From the NCBI GenBank assembly GCA_963788305.1, contig CAWBGK010000003.1:68409-132408 (forward strand): a stretch of 64,000 bases of DNA. The letters are read 5' to 3'. The notes beneath the pieces were generated by a model, which worked only from the letters and a program-made list of their open reading frames with translations, was not told where the DNA came from and searched no databases. Below are positions 1 through 8,470 of this stretch, in pieces. The DNA comes from UTCFX2 sp963788305. GTDB taxonomy: Bacteria > Chloroflexota > Anaerolineae > Anaerolineales > UBA4823. Positions within the stretch are counted from its first letter, which is position 1, and each line of letters begins with the position of its first letter. The translations under genes were made by a program, and so were the position numbers.

Positions 1-111
1 GATCATATCAACGGTGAGAAATGAATTAATTATATATTCAAACATGTTCCATCCGCACGATATTCACCCGTTGAGTTCGTCAGCTTCCGATAAAAATAAA
101 TCCGGCATCTC

Positions 112-1215
112 CTATTCTTTCCCGCGGTTGGAATTAAAGGTGTCTTTTGCTTTTCCCCACAAGCCTCTTACATGTTTTGCCGCCTCTTTTCTTTCTTCTT
201 CTTTCTCTTCACCTGTGTAGCGCATCAAGACCGCGAGTGGGCGTGTACCCTCAAAATTCTCCATGATGATCAGCACCAGCAGGGTCATCGGCACCGCCAG
301 GATTGCCCCAATCCCTCCAAGCAGGTAGCCCCAGATGAACAATCCGACGAATACAACCACCGGGGAAATCTTCAACCGCTGCCCCATAACTTTAGGCTGA
401 TAAAAGTTCTGCACGCCTCCGTTGATCACAACATAGCCGACCAGGACAACCAGCGCTGTATTTAAGCCATACTGAGCGTAAGCCATGAGCACAGGCGGGA
501 TCAGGGCGATCATGAAGCCGATCGAGGGGATATACCCCATGAACCAGGCCAGCAGCCCCCACAGCAAGGCGTAATCCACCCCCAGGAACCAGAGAAAAAA
601 GGCATCGCCCAAGCCAACCAGGAAGTTGACCCCTGTCAGCACGGTCATATACTTGCGCACATCTTCGGTGAGCATCGTGACTCGCCCGATGCTCAAATTA
701 TTCGGATCGAGTCCAAGGCGCGAGGGAGCCGGCATAGCCATTGCGGCGCTGATCATAAAAAAGAAGATTGCCAGCGCCAATCCGAATTGAACCAGCATAT
801 CCATGACATTCGAAAGCAAGCTTTGGGCAATTTCACCCGTGGAAATGGTGATCTGCTCAATTTCTGAGCTTGTCTCGGAATCCGTAGTTGCGGACAGGTC
901 TTCGCTGGCTTGCTGCGATGCGCTTGACATGTAAGCCGGAATCTCAGTGGTCAGCTTGGTGATCGAGAAGAAAACCGTTCCGATGACCAGCCCCAGGAGC
1001 AGGACGACCATCAAGATGCTCAGCACCAGCGCCAACCAGCCGGGCATGCCGCGCTTCGTCAGGCGGCTGGGGATCGGCAGGACCGTGATCGTGATCACGG
1101 CTGCCAGCAGGATCGGATTGATGATCGAGGCAGAGCCGCGGATCCCAAATAAAATCACGAATATCGCAGCTCCCCCAACCAGGTAGATAACCAGACGACC
1201 GGATAGATTATTCAT
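112..1215 (-). CDS. AI-2E family (PerM/UPF0118) permease
   Basis: Multi-pass inner-membrane protein of the AI-2E/PerM family, 367 residues, the usual length for the family. Hydrophobic segments lie at about residues 8-28, 33-48 and 60-85; a polar Ser/Thr/Glu-rich stretch (about 90-135) follows; more membrane segments run from 137 to 335. The tail is strongly charged. Family members have been linked to AI-2 export and to Na+/H+ exchange; the substrate here cannot be read from sequence. The ATG at 1215 is preceded by GGAGG at normal spacing. It is the last gene of the SulP-ClC-K+ channel operon, 40 bp after the SulP gene. A paralogue lies at 35671-36888. No gene is visible in bases 1-111. Confidence 0.88.
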   Translation of the reverse strand: MNNLSGRLVIYLVGGAAIFVILFGIRGSASIINPILLAAVITITVLPIPSRLTKRGMPGWLALVLSILMVVLLLGLVIGTVFFSITKLTTEIPAYMSSASQQASEDLSATTDSETSSEIEQITISTGEIAQSLLSNVMDMLVQFGLALAIFFFMISAAMAMPAPSRLGLDPNNLSIGRVTMLTEDVRKYMTVLTGVNFLVGLGDAFFLWFLGVDYALLWGLLAWFMGYIPSIGFMIALIPPVLMAYAQYGLNTALVVLVGYVVINGGVQNFYQPKVMGQRLKISPVVVFVGLFIWGYLLGGIGAILAVPMTLLVLIIMENFEGTRPLAVLMRYTGEEKEEERKEAAKHVRGLWGKAKDTFNSNRGKE

Positions 1216-1254
1216 GTAGTTTCCTCCATAAAGCCGAATCTCACCAGATAGTTA

Positions 1255-3003
1255 TCACACATCTTGAATTACTTTCTCAGAATGAGCAGATTGCTCGATA
1301 AAGCTTACGGCAGCGTCAACGGTCGGGAAGACATGATCTTCGCCGATCATCTCGAAAAGCCCAGTCCGCTGGCCAAATTCCCGCACCGGCCCGTGCAGCT
1401 CGGCCACAAAGATCTCAATCCCTTTGCCCTTCAGCTCAACCAGAAGCCCTTTCAGCACTTCTGCACTGGTGATATCCAGAGAATCCTGCCCGGCAGAATC
1501 CAGGACGACGGCACGCGGCGGCGGCTGAGTTTCAGCAACCAGGGCTTTCATCCGATCTCGAATCGTGAGGGCATTGGCGTAATACATTGGCGCATCCAGG
1601 CGCACGATTAAGACTCCAGGAACCGCTGTGTTTTCTGGGTGCCGCTTCAGGTCGGAGTAGGCTCCCGGGCTTCCCGGGATGCGTCCAAGGTTAGCCAGAT
1701 GCGGCCGGCTGGAATGGTAAAGCACCAGGAGCACAGAAGCAACCAGCCCAATGATCATGCCCTCTAAGACATCGATGAATAGCACCCCCAGGAGGGTGAT
1801 CACCCCCAGCGCAAACTCCGTCCTTGAAACCATCCGGATCTTTTCGAGTTTCCGGGCGGTGAGGATATGCCAGACAGCGTGGATGATCAGGGCAGCCAGC
1901 ACTGCCTCTGGCAGGCTGGTGAACAAAGGTGTCAGGAACAGCAGGGTCACCAGGGTGACCCCCCAGGCGACAAGGTTTGCAATTTGCGTCCGCGCTCCCG
2001 CCCCCTCCTTGACCGCAGATGCAGACATGCCGCCGGCGGCGATCATCCCGCCGAATAGGCCGCTGGCAAGGTTGGAAAATGCGTGGGCGTTCAGCTCCTG
2101 GTTGGGATCGACTTCGTAGCCGTGCTTTTCGGCGAACTCGCGTGCCACGCCCAACGCCTCGCTATAAGCCAGCAGAAATATCCCGATGGCTGGCAGAATC
2201 ATCCTGAGGACGGTATCCAGGGACACCTGAGGAAGCGCCAAAGAAGGTAGCCCTTGCGGCAGCACACCTGCTACTTCTACTCCATAATTGGCATTCAGGC
2301 TGAGGGCAAGGCTTAAAGCGATCGAGCCGAACAACACCACCAGGCCCGCCGGGATCTTCTTGTTCCAGCGCGGTAGTAGAAACAGCAGCGCCAGCGCCGA
2401 AGCGCCCACTGCGAACGTCACCCAGTTGGCTTCCGGAAGCTGCTTGATTACGGCAAAGAATTTGTCAATAACATTCCCATCACCTTTTTCCACTCCAAAC
2501 AGCTTGTTGAGCTGCCCCACGGCGACAAAGATCGCCAGTCCTAACACAAAACCGTCCATGACCGGCTTGGAAAGAAACTGGGTAACCCAGCCCAGGCGCG
2601 CCAATCCTGCCACCAGAAAGACGACCCCGATGACCAGGACCAGGGTGGCGGCATAAGCCTGGTAGGTTGCCATATCCGATAATGTTGCACCCATGGCAAC
2701 CACCGTGGAAGCGATCAACGCGGCCGTGGCAGAGGTCGCCCCGACAGACAGGTGGCGAGAGGAACCGAACAAAGCATAGACCAGCAGCGATGCGACCAGT
2801 GTGTACAGGCCAGCCTGCGGAGGCAAGCCGGCGATCCCGGCATACGCCATTCCTTCAGGTACAACCAGACCCCATAACGTCAGGCCTGCCAGGATGTCGG
2901 CAGCCAGCCAGAGGCGATTGTAGCGTGGGAGCCAGGACAGGATCGGGATAAAACCTGCTAAGCCGCGTGAGTTTTTTGAACGCTCCAGGGATTCTGACGC
3001 CAT
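1255..3003 (-). CDS. SulP family anion transporter with C-terminal STAS domain
   Basis: SLC26/SulP-type inner-membrane transporter for sulfate, bicarbonate or a related anion, about 582 residues. The N-terminal half is the membrane core and opens with the family pattern PRYNRLWLAADILAGLTLW (about residues 25-45), followed by around ten to twelve hydrophobic segments. A soluble STAS domain occupies about 445-570. I start at the ATG at 3003, because AGGAG lies 7 nt before it; an in-frame start at 3021 would begin in the stop codon of the ClC gene. The ClC gene ends 17 nt upstream, so the two are co-transcribed. Substrate specificity cannot be assigned. A second SulP gene lies at 12206-13940. 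Confidence 0.9.
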   Translation of the reverse strand: MASESLERSKNSRGLAGFIPILSWLPRYNRLWLAADILAGLTLWGLVVPEGMAYAGIAGLPPQAGLYTLVASLLVYALFGSSRHLSVGATSATAALIASTVVAMGATLSDMATYQAYAATLVLVIGVVFLVAGLARLGWVTQFLSKPVMDGFVLGLAIFVAVGQLNKLFGVEKGDGNVIDKFFAVIKQLPEANWVTFAVGASALALLFLLPRWNKKIPAGLVVLFGSIALSLALSLNANYGVEVAGVLPQGLPSLALPQVSLDTVLRMILPAIGIFLLAYSEALGVAREFAEKHGYEVDPNQELNAHAFSNLASGLFGGMIAAGGMSASAVKEGAGARTQIANLVAWGVTLVTLLFLTPLFTSLPEAVLAALIIHAVWHILTARKLEKIRMVSRTEFALGVITLLGVLFIDVLEGMIIGLVASVLLVLYHSSRPHLANLGRIPGSPGAYSDLKRHPENTAVPGVLIVRLDAPMYYANALTIRDRMKALVAETQPPPRAVVLDSAGQDSLDITSAEVLKGLLVELKGKGIEIFVAELHGPVREFGQRTGLFEMIGEDHVFPTVDAAVSFIEQSAHSEKVIQDV

Positions 3004-3020
3004 TCGGTTTCTCCTAAACA

Positions 3021-4304
3021 TTATTCAGGGTTGTTCGGTTTAGCTTGCGCCTGAGCGCTCGCACGCCGGGCTTGAAACATCAAAAGCAATGCTGTCAGCA
3101 ATGCGCTGGAAACCACTGCGATGGCAACCACCGCCGCAGTTTCTTTCTGCACGAGAACCAATGAAAAGAGACCAGCAAAGAGCGGCGCCTTCAGAGCAGC
3201 GACAAGAGCCCCTGCCATCGTCGCCGCAACGCAGACCGCTACTGGGATACCCGGGAACAGAAGATCCAATGCGAGACCCAGGGCGATGCCAGCGAACATG
3301 ATCGGGAAGATATAGCCGCCTTTCCAACCGGTGGCGAGCAGTAATGACGTGGCGAACAGCTTGACTACTGCCAGAACGATCAACAAAACCACGCCAATTT
3401 CCGCTGCATTTGCGATCAGCTCAATCGTTTCTAACTCACCCGAGAACAGGGTCAGCGGCCAGAGCGCGCCTATGATCCCCATACCCAGACCCCCAATCAA
3501 CCCGCGCAGCACCAAGCGCCCCTTCATCACTTCAAAGAACTTTTGCAGGCGTTGGAGCGAGATCATGAACAGCAAGCCAACCACCCCACCGATCAATCCA
3601 AAGGGTACTGCGTAAAACATGTGTGCCAGCTTGGGAGTATAGGACGGGAACTTGTATAATGTCTCGAAGAAAGACCCGCTCAACAAGACAAAGACCACCG
3701 TAGCCGTTGCGGAAGACAGCAGGCTTGGGAAAAGCACCCAGAAATAAGCCTGCTTGCCACCGGTTCCGCCCTGTGCAAACTCCAATCCCAGCAGCGCCCC
3801 ACCGAAAGGATTGGTGATAAAAGCGGCTAGCATCCCGCTGACTCCAGAAAATCCCATCGCTCGCGTTTCCTTCTCATCGAGATTGAGCCGGTCGGAGACT
3901 AATGTCCCGAGCCCGCCGCAGGCATCTGCCAGCGGCGCCTCAGGTCCCAGGCTGGCACCGGAGATGAGAGAAAATGACGCGGTAATCACGATCCCCGGGG
4001 CGTTGCGGTAGTCGAACCGACCGGTCTTGCCAAATTCAAGCATCACTTCCGCGAAGATGCCGTTGTGGTCGCCAAACAGCTTCACCAGCAGCCCGACCAG
4101 CAAACCGCCCAGGGTGCAAACCAGCAGCGTAAACAGGCGGGCATCCAATCCACTGGCTAGCTGGGCTTGTTCCCAAATCAGGCGCGTGCCTTGATGAACG
4201 AGAGCGATAAAACCAAAGGTAATTCCTGCACTGACTACCCCTAATAGGGCGACCAGGAGCATCAAGCGAAAATAGGATCTGGGTTTTGCCTGTGGATCTA
4301 TCAT
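3021..4304 (-). CDS. ClC-type chloride channel/antiporter
   Basis: Voltage-gated chloride channel family protein, 427 residues, ten or more hydrophobic helices, no CBS domains. The family loop appears as ASLGPEAPL at residues 117-125. Aligned with the classical GREGP motif, the gating Glu position is Leu119, so proton-coupled antiport as in E. coli ClcA should not be assumed. This Leu variant is, from memory, common in one bacterial ClC branch. The start ATG overlaps the K+ channel stop (ATGA, bases 4301-4304) and AGAGGAG sits just upstream, so the two are translationally coupled. Anion flow through this protein could balance charge for the neighbouring K+ channel; that is inference from the operon. 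Confidence 0.88.
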   Translation of the reverse strand: MIDPQAKPRSYFRLMLLVALLGVVSAGITFGFIALVHQGTRLIWEQAQLASGLDARLFTLLVCTLGGLLVGLLVKLFGDHNGIFAEVMLEFGKTGRFDYRNAPGIVITASFSLISGASLGPEAPLADACGGLGTLVSDRLNLDEKETRAMGFSGVSGMLAAFITNPFGGALLGLEFAQGGTGGKQAYFWVLFPSLLSSATATVVFVLLSGSFFETLYKFPSYTPKLAHMFYAVPFGLIGGVVGLLFMISLQRLQKFFEVMKGRLVLRGLIGGLGMGIIGALWPLTLFSGELETIELIANAAEIGVVLLIVLAVVKLFATSLLLATGWKGGYIFPIMFAGIALGLALDLLFPGIPVAVCVAATMAGALVAALKAPLFAGLFSLVLVQKETAAVVAIAVVSSALLTALLLMFQARRASAQAQAKPNNPE

Positions 4305-5113
4305 AGCTTACTCCTCTGATTCTCTGCAGCCATTTTTTCTATCATCTGGCGAACTGAAACCAGCTCATTTTTCACGAGTTCAAGTTCTTGTTCGACTGTT
4401 AGCGATGTTTCTGTACCGGGTTCTTCCTCCTCAGTGGGGGCAGAGGAACCTACCAGCAGGCTCGCAAGGATGCTGGCCAGGGCGCCGATGATCCCGACGC
4501 CCATAAACATGATGAACATCGCGGTAATCCGTCCCGCGGTAGTGACCGGGTAGTAATCGCCGTAACCCACCGTGGTGATGGTCACAATCGAATACCATAA
4601 CGCATCGCTTCCGGTAGTAATCTTTGCATCCGGCGATTGGCTCTCGAACTGGAGCACGAGCACGCTGGCGACGGTCAGAACCAGGATCGTCAACAGGATC
4701 GTGATGAAACCTGCGTACTGGCTGCGGTGTTCGAGCACATCCTTTACCAGCGCTTTTTTGTTTTCGCCGCGCAGCAGGCGAGTGATGCGCGCAAATCGGC
4801 TCAGGCGGGCCAGGCGTAAGAGGCCGCCGTATTTCGTGATCCCAAACGAAGGGATCGAGCCGAGCAGGTCGAGCCAGCCCCGCTGGCGGATAAAGTAATC
4901 CCGTTTGCTTGGGGCCGATTTATAGTTGAGATAGAAATCGATCAGGAAAATGAGGCATATCAGGTTGTCATAAACTGAAAGCAGCTGGCGGGTAGCGTCC
5001 GAAATCGGCATCAGCATCACCACCATCACTGCCAGCGAAAGGACAGTCAGGACGAGGATAAAGATGTTATACGCATTGCTGTGCCGGCGAGGGGAAGCAG
5101 TCTCCTGTGTCAT
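4301..5113 (-). CDS. voltage-gated potassium channel (6-TM, VIC superfamily)
   Basis: Six-helix ion channel subunit of 270 residues. S1 lies at about 15-37, S2 at 48-64, and S4 carries spaced arginines (RLARLSRFARITRLLRG, about 100-116). The selectivity filter TVGYGD at 181-186 marks K+ selectivity, and S6 follows at about 193-218. The C-terminus (about 228-270) is acidic and then helical, with a likely coiled coil that may hold the tetramer together. No RCK/TrkA domain is present. It is the first membrane gene of the channel-ClC-SulP-AI-2E operon and overlaps the ClC gene by 4 bp. The Gly/Pro-repeat microprotein gene ends 87 bp upstream. Confidence 0.92.
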   Translation of the reverse strand: MTQETASPRRHSNAYNIFILVLTVLSLAVMVVMLMPISDATRQLLSVYDNLICLIFLIDFYLNYKSAPSKRDYFIRQRGWLDLLGSIPSFGITKYGGLLRLARLSRFARITRLLRGENKKALVKDVLEHRSQYAGFITILLTILVLTVASVLVLQFESQSPDAKITTGSDALWYSIVTITTVGYGDYYPVTTAGRITAMFIMFMGVGIIGALASILASLLVGSSAPTEEEEPGTETSLTVEQELELVKNELVSVRQMIEKMAAENQRSKL

Positions 5114-5200
5114 AGGATAAATCCGCCTTTGACTATATTAAAGGAACCAAGGCTCAGCAGCAAGAACAACACCAATTCCCGGCAACCGCCGCAATGCCTG

Positions 5201-5437
5201 CTAGCGCAGCAGCCCGACGCCGTTGCGGCGTCTGCCAACACCACCGACAGGGCCTGGGGGATTTGGTCCACGGCCAACTCCGCCGACAGGTCCCGGGGGA
5301 TTTCCACGGCCAACCCCGCCGACAGGGCCAGGCGGATTCGGTCCACGACCAACCCCGCCGACGGGTCCGGGGGGATTTCCAGCGCCAACCCCGCCAACGG
5401 GACCAGGGGGATTCGGCCCTCTTCTACGTGGTGACAT
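5201..5437 (-). CDS. Gly/Pro-rich tandem-repeat microprotein, function unknown
   Basis: Predicted 78-residue basic protein made almost wholly of five copies of a 12-13 residue unit, consensus NPPGPVGGVGRG, between an arginine-rich N-terminus (MSPRRRG) and a short basic tail. It has no hydrophobic helix, signal peptide or cysteine. The main evidence that it is real is the start: ATG at 5437 is preceded by a perfect AGGAGGT 7 nt upstream. It lies between a DUF6325 gene and the K+ channel gene, all on the minus strand with short gaps. Because of the repeat, other frames on both strands are also open, so codon evidence is weak. I do not recognise a family. It may be disordered and could bind a partner through its PPGP turns; this is a guess. 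Confidence 0.55.
   Translation of the reverse strand: MSPRRRGPNPPGPVGGVGAGNPPGPVGGVGRGPNPPGPVGGVGRGNPPGPVGGVGRGPNPPGPVGGVGRRRNGVGLLR
5235..5420. repeat. five-copy tandem repeat, alternating 39 and 36 bp units
   Basis: Five direct copies starting CCAAC and holding a GGGGGATT-like core. Unit lengths read 39, 36, 39, 36 and 36 bp from left to right. Every unit is a multiple of 3, so copy number can change without shifting frame. The repeat encodes most of the Gly/Pro microprotein on the minus strand. Confidence 0.9.
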
Positions 5438-5495
5438 AATGTTACCTCCTCTTGAAAAGAGATGATTGACGAGTATTGATCTTCAGAGTCCTGCG

Positions 5496-5921
5496 CTATT
5501 CCGCAGCAAGTCCCTGTTCGTACTGCTCGACCACTTCAGGAGCAATCTGTACGCGCTCCACCAGCTGGCCGCCAGCATCAAGGACAGCTTTGCGGAGACC
5601 TGCAACCCATAGATTTTCCCACAAGATGAGCATCGCCGCTGAACCCTCGGGGAGTTTGCTTGCCGCGATCTGCAGGTCGTCATTCGTAAAAAGGCTGGAA
5701 ACATGCTCGCCTATGGGGACGAACATCGCGTACGACTCGGGATCGAGATCGTTGAGCTCGACGGTGCGTAAGTTGCCGTCTTCCTCTTTTTGGATGAAGA
5801 CGATGTCAATAAAGCGCACGATGCCGCGAGCGGCCAGATCCAGTAGCTCGGGGACGATCTTGCCTGTGGGCTTGGCGTCCTCGAATTTTATCAAGGCATA
5901 TTCCAGTGGAAGGTCGAACAT
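5496..5921 (-). CDS. DUF6325 family protein
   Basis: Soluble 141-residue protein resembling the DUF6325 family of small alpha/beta proteins, often found near membrane and stress genes in Chloroflexota and Actinobacteria. It opens with a strand (PLEYALIKFED), has the central pattern RFIDIVFIQKEEDG (about 36-49), and ends with an Ala-rich helix pair containing a LILWENLW segment and VAGLRKAVLDAGG. AAGGAG stands 7-8 nt before the ATG at 5921. No catalytic motif is visible and the biochemical function is unknown. A frameshifted paralogue lies at 14599-15031. It is the likely first gene of the microprotein and channel operon; a strong hairpin separates it from the sulfatase gene. Confidence 0.75.
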   Translation of the reverse strand: MFDLPLEYALIKFEDAKPTGKIVPELLDLAARGIVRFIDIVFIQKEEDGNLRTVELNDLDPESYAMFVPIGEHVSSLFTNDDLQIAASKLPEGSAAMLILWENLWVAGLRKAVLDAGGQLVERVQIAPEVVEQYEQGLAAE

Positions 5922-5938
5922 TGTCTGACTCCTTTTGT

Positions 5939-5977
5939 GATTACCCGAAGGGTTCTTTAGAAGCCCTTCGGGTAATC
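5939..5977. terminator. intergenic hairpin after the sulfatase gene
   Basis: Inverted repeat with 14-bp arms, GATTACCCGAAGGG and its complement, around an 11-nt loop. It sits 22 bp past the sulfatase stop codon. There is no clear T-run on either side, so it may act as a transcript-stabilizing or attenuating hairpin rather than a classical intrinsic terminator. Confidence 0.6.
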
Positions 5978-5999
5978 ATGGTTACTGTCGCATCTGTTA

Positions 6000-8364
6000 C
6001 TACTGCCGCATCATGGCGATCTTCATCTCAGCTTCACTATCCTGGATCAGCTCGCCGGACAGGTCCATCGTGACACACTTGATTTTACCGGTGAAGGTAA
6101 ACGCATCACTGTAGTCATCCGGCGCCACACAATCGCCGCCGTCATAGCCGCAGGTCAAACCTTCGCTTCCCCACATGTTCAGGATCGAGAACGGCATGTC
6201 GATGTGGGCAACCAGTTTCTGGTTGATGTAGAGCTGGCCGCGCGCCGGCACACCTTTTCCCTGGGCGGGGTCGGGCTTGCCGGTCGGCTCGAACTCATAA
6301 CGCAGCTCGACTTCGCCTTCCGGAATCGTCTCACTGGAATGCAGCCAGAACCTGTCCCGGCCCAGGTGGTTATAAAGGAAGTGGAGCCTCTGGTCCTTGA
6401 CGAAGAAGGTGTATCCGCCAGTGTTGCCGCCCTGGGCCAGCAAGATGCCCTGTGCGCCACCCTTGGGGATCACCACCTCGGCTGTGATGCTCCAGGGCCG
6501 GTTGTAGGTCTTGGGCGAGGCGGTAAACGGGACCGGCGACCCACCCGGGTAAAAGATAAATTTTTTCCGCGGTTTGGCAATGGTCGGGCGCTCCACGTTG
6601 AGGCGTTGAATAGCGGTGCCGTCGATCGGCAGCACCTGGTACTTGCCCGCTTCGGCCCACCAGCGGCCGATCAGCTCAATCAGCTTGTTGCGGTGTTCAG
6701 CGGCCAGGTTGTGGGTTTCGGAATAGTCCTCGTCCAGGTGGTACAGCTCCCAGTCGTGGGTCTCGATATCCAGGAGTACCTGGTTATCGATGGGGTTTCC
6801 AAACCGGCGACCTTTCTTGGCGGCCTCGGTGAAATTTGGACCCGGCCAGGGGCAGACCGCCCGCCAGCCGTCGTGATAGATAGAACGATGGCCGAACATC
6901 TCGAAATACTGGGTGTGGTGATTGCTGGGTGCTTTTACGTCATCGAAGGTATGGGCGAAACTGATCCCATCGATGGGCGCCTGGGTCACGCCGCGGATGT
7001 TATTCGGCGCTTCCATGCCAAGGGCTTCCAAAACTGTCGGGACGAAGTCGATGACGTGTCCGTAATGAGGTCTAATCTCGCCTTTTGCCTGGATACCCTT
7101 CGGCCAGGAGACGATGCACGGGTCGGTCGTGCCTCCCCGGTAGGTCTCGCGCTTCCAGCGGCGGAAGGGTGTATTGCCGGCATTTGCCCAGCCCCAGGGA
7201 TAGTGGTTGTTGGTCTCGATGCCGCCCAGCTTATCGAGCATCTTAAAGTTGTCCTCGAGCGATTCCTTCACGTTGTTGAAGAAGAACATCTCGTTGAGCG
7301 ATCCTACCGGCCCGCCCTCCGAGCTGGCGCCGTTGTCGGAGACGACCATGATCAGCGTATTGTCCAGCTCGCCGATATCTTTCAGGAATTCGAGGATGCG
7401 CCCGAAGTGGTGGTCGGTGAAGCTGACGAAGCCGGCATAGACCTCCATGAACCGGGCATACAGCCGCTTGACGTCAGCCGGCAGCGTATCCCAAACCGGC
7501 ACATCCGGGTCGTGCGCCGACAGCTCGGTGCCCGGCGGGATGATGCCCATCTCGAGCTGGCGCTTGTGGACGACCTCGCGATATTTATCCCAGCCCATAT
7601 CGAATTTACCCTTGTACTTGTCCGCCCACTCTTGGGGAACATGATGCGGGGCATGCCCAGCTCCCGTGGCGTAATACATGTAGAAGGGCTTGTCCGGCGC
7701 GTTGACGTGCGCATCCTGGATAAATTCAATGGCTTTATCGGCCAGGTCGCTGCTCAGGTGGTAGCCCTCCTTTGGCGTGCTAGGCGCTTCCACGGTGTGG
7801 TTGTCGTAGGTCAGCTCGGGGAACCACTGGTTGGTTTCGCCGCCCAGGAAGCCGTAATAACGTTCGAAGCCGCGCCCGAGTGGCCAGCGGTCGTAGGGTC
7901 CGGCTGCAGTGGTGTGTTCGGGGGGCGTCAGGTGCCACTTCCCGATGCAAAAGGTGTTATAGCCTTCTTGCAGCAGCATCTCGCTGAGCATCCCTCTGTC
8001 GAAGGGCAGGATGCCGTTGTAGCCGGGATAGCCGGTGGAGGTCTCAGTAATCGAGGCCAGCCCGATCGAGTGGTGGTTGCGCCCGGTCAGGATGCAGCCT
8101 CGCGACGGCGAGCACAGCGCCGTGGTGTGCACATTGTTGTAGCGCAAGCCGTTGGCGGCCAGGCTGTCCAGTACGGGCGTCTCGACCAGCCCGCCGAAGC
8201 AGGACAGCTGCCCGTAGCCGACGTCGTCCAGCACGAAGAAGAGCACGTTGGGCGCGCCCTCCGGGGGGCGCGGCGCCTCCGGCCAAGCCGGCGAGGACTT
8301 CCTCTGTCGTGCGCCCGATCACCCCTGTGAAGGGGGTCCCATCTTTGTAAATCTTGATTGCCAT
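6000..8364 (-). CDS. arylsulfatase (type I, Cys formylglycine), frameshifted near its start
   Basis: Alkaline-phosphatase-superfamily sulfatase that hydrolyses sulfate esters. The reconstructed length is about 788 residues, fitting the large arylsulfatase subfamily. LDDVGYG supplies metal-binding Asp residues; CSPSRG (about residue 85) is the C-x-P-S-R signature whose Cys is converted to formylglycine; GKWHLTPPEHT and the GAGHAPHHVPQEW region hold further active-site residues. The first 20 or so residues, from the ATG at 8364 with GGAGA upstream, are in another frame. One extra base near 8303 (GAAG) separates them from the main frame, which is open from 8246. I see no signal peptide, so it is probably cytoplasmic. 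A long open frame on the opposite strand (6204-8330) is a shadow. Confidence 0.88.
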
Positions 8365-8418
8365 GAATTTTCTCCTTTTTATCTCGTTACTAGATTTTTC
8401 CTTATACAGTAGGTACCG

Positions 8419-8455
8419 CCGGGATGCTGAGGGACGAAAACCGTCAGCACCCCGG
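8419..8455. terminator. hairpin after the META/SH3b lipoprotein gene
   Basis: Imperfect inverted repeat: CCGGGATGCTGA pairs with TCAGCACCCCGG (one A-C mismatch) around a 13-nt loop. It lies 16 bp past the lipoprotein stop and before the sulfatase start, so it probably separates the two transcripts. No T-run is evident. Confidence 0.5.
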
Positions 8456-8470
8456 TGAAGAAATGAACCA

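Noticed and set aside
5223..5465. Plus-strand repeat frame encoding PTPPTGPGGFGP units
   Set aside because: Open only because the repeat units are multiples of 3; the minus-strand frame has a perfect ribosome binding site and matches the direction of neighbouring genes.
6204..8330. 708-codon open frame on the plus strand
   Set aside because: It lies antisense to a clear arylsulfatase with CSPSR and metal motifs; its translation has no recognisable domain and looks like a complement artefact.
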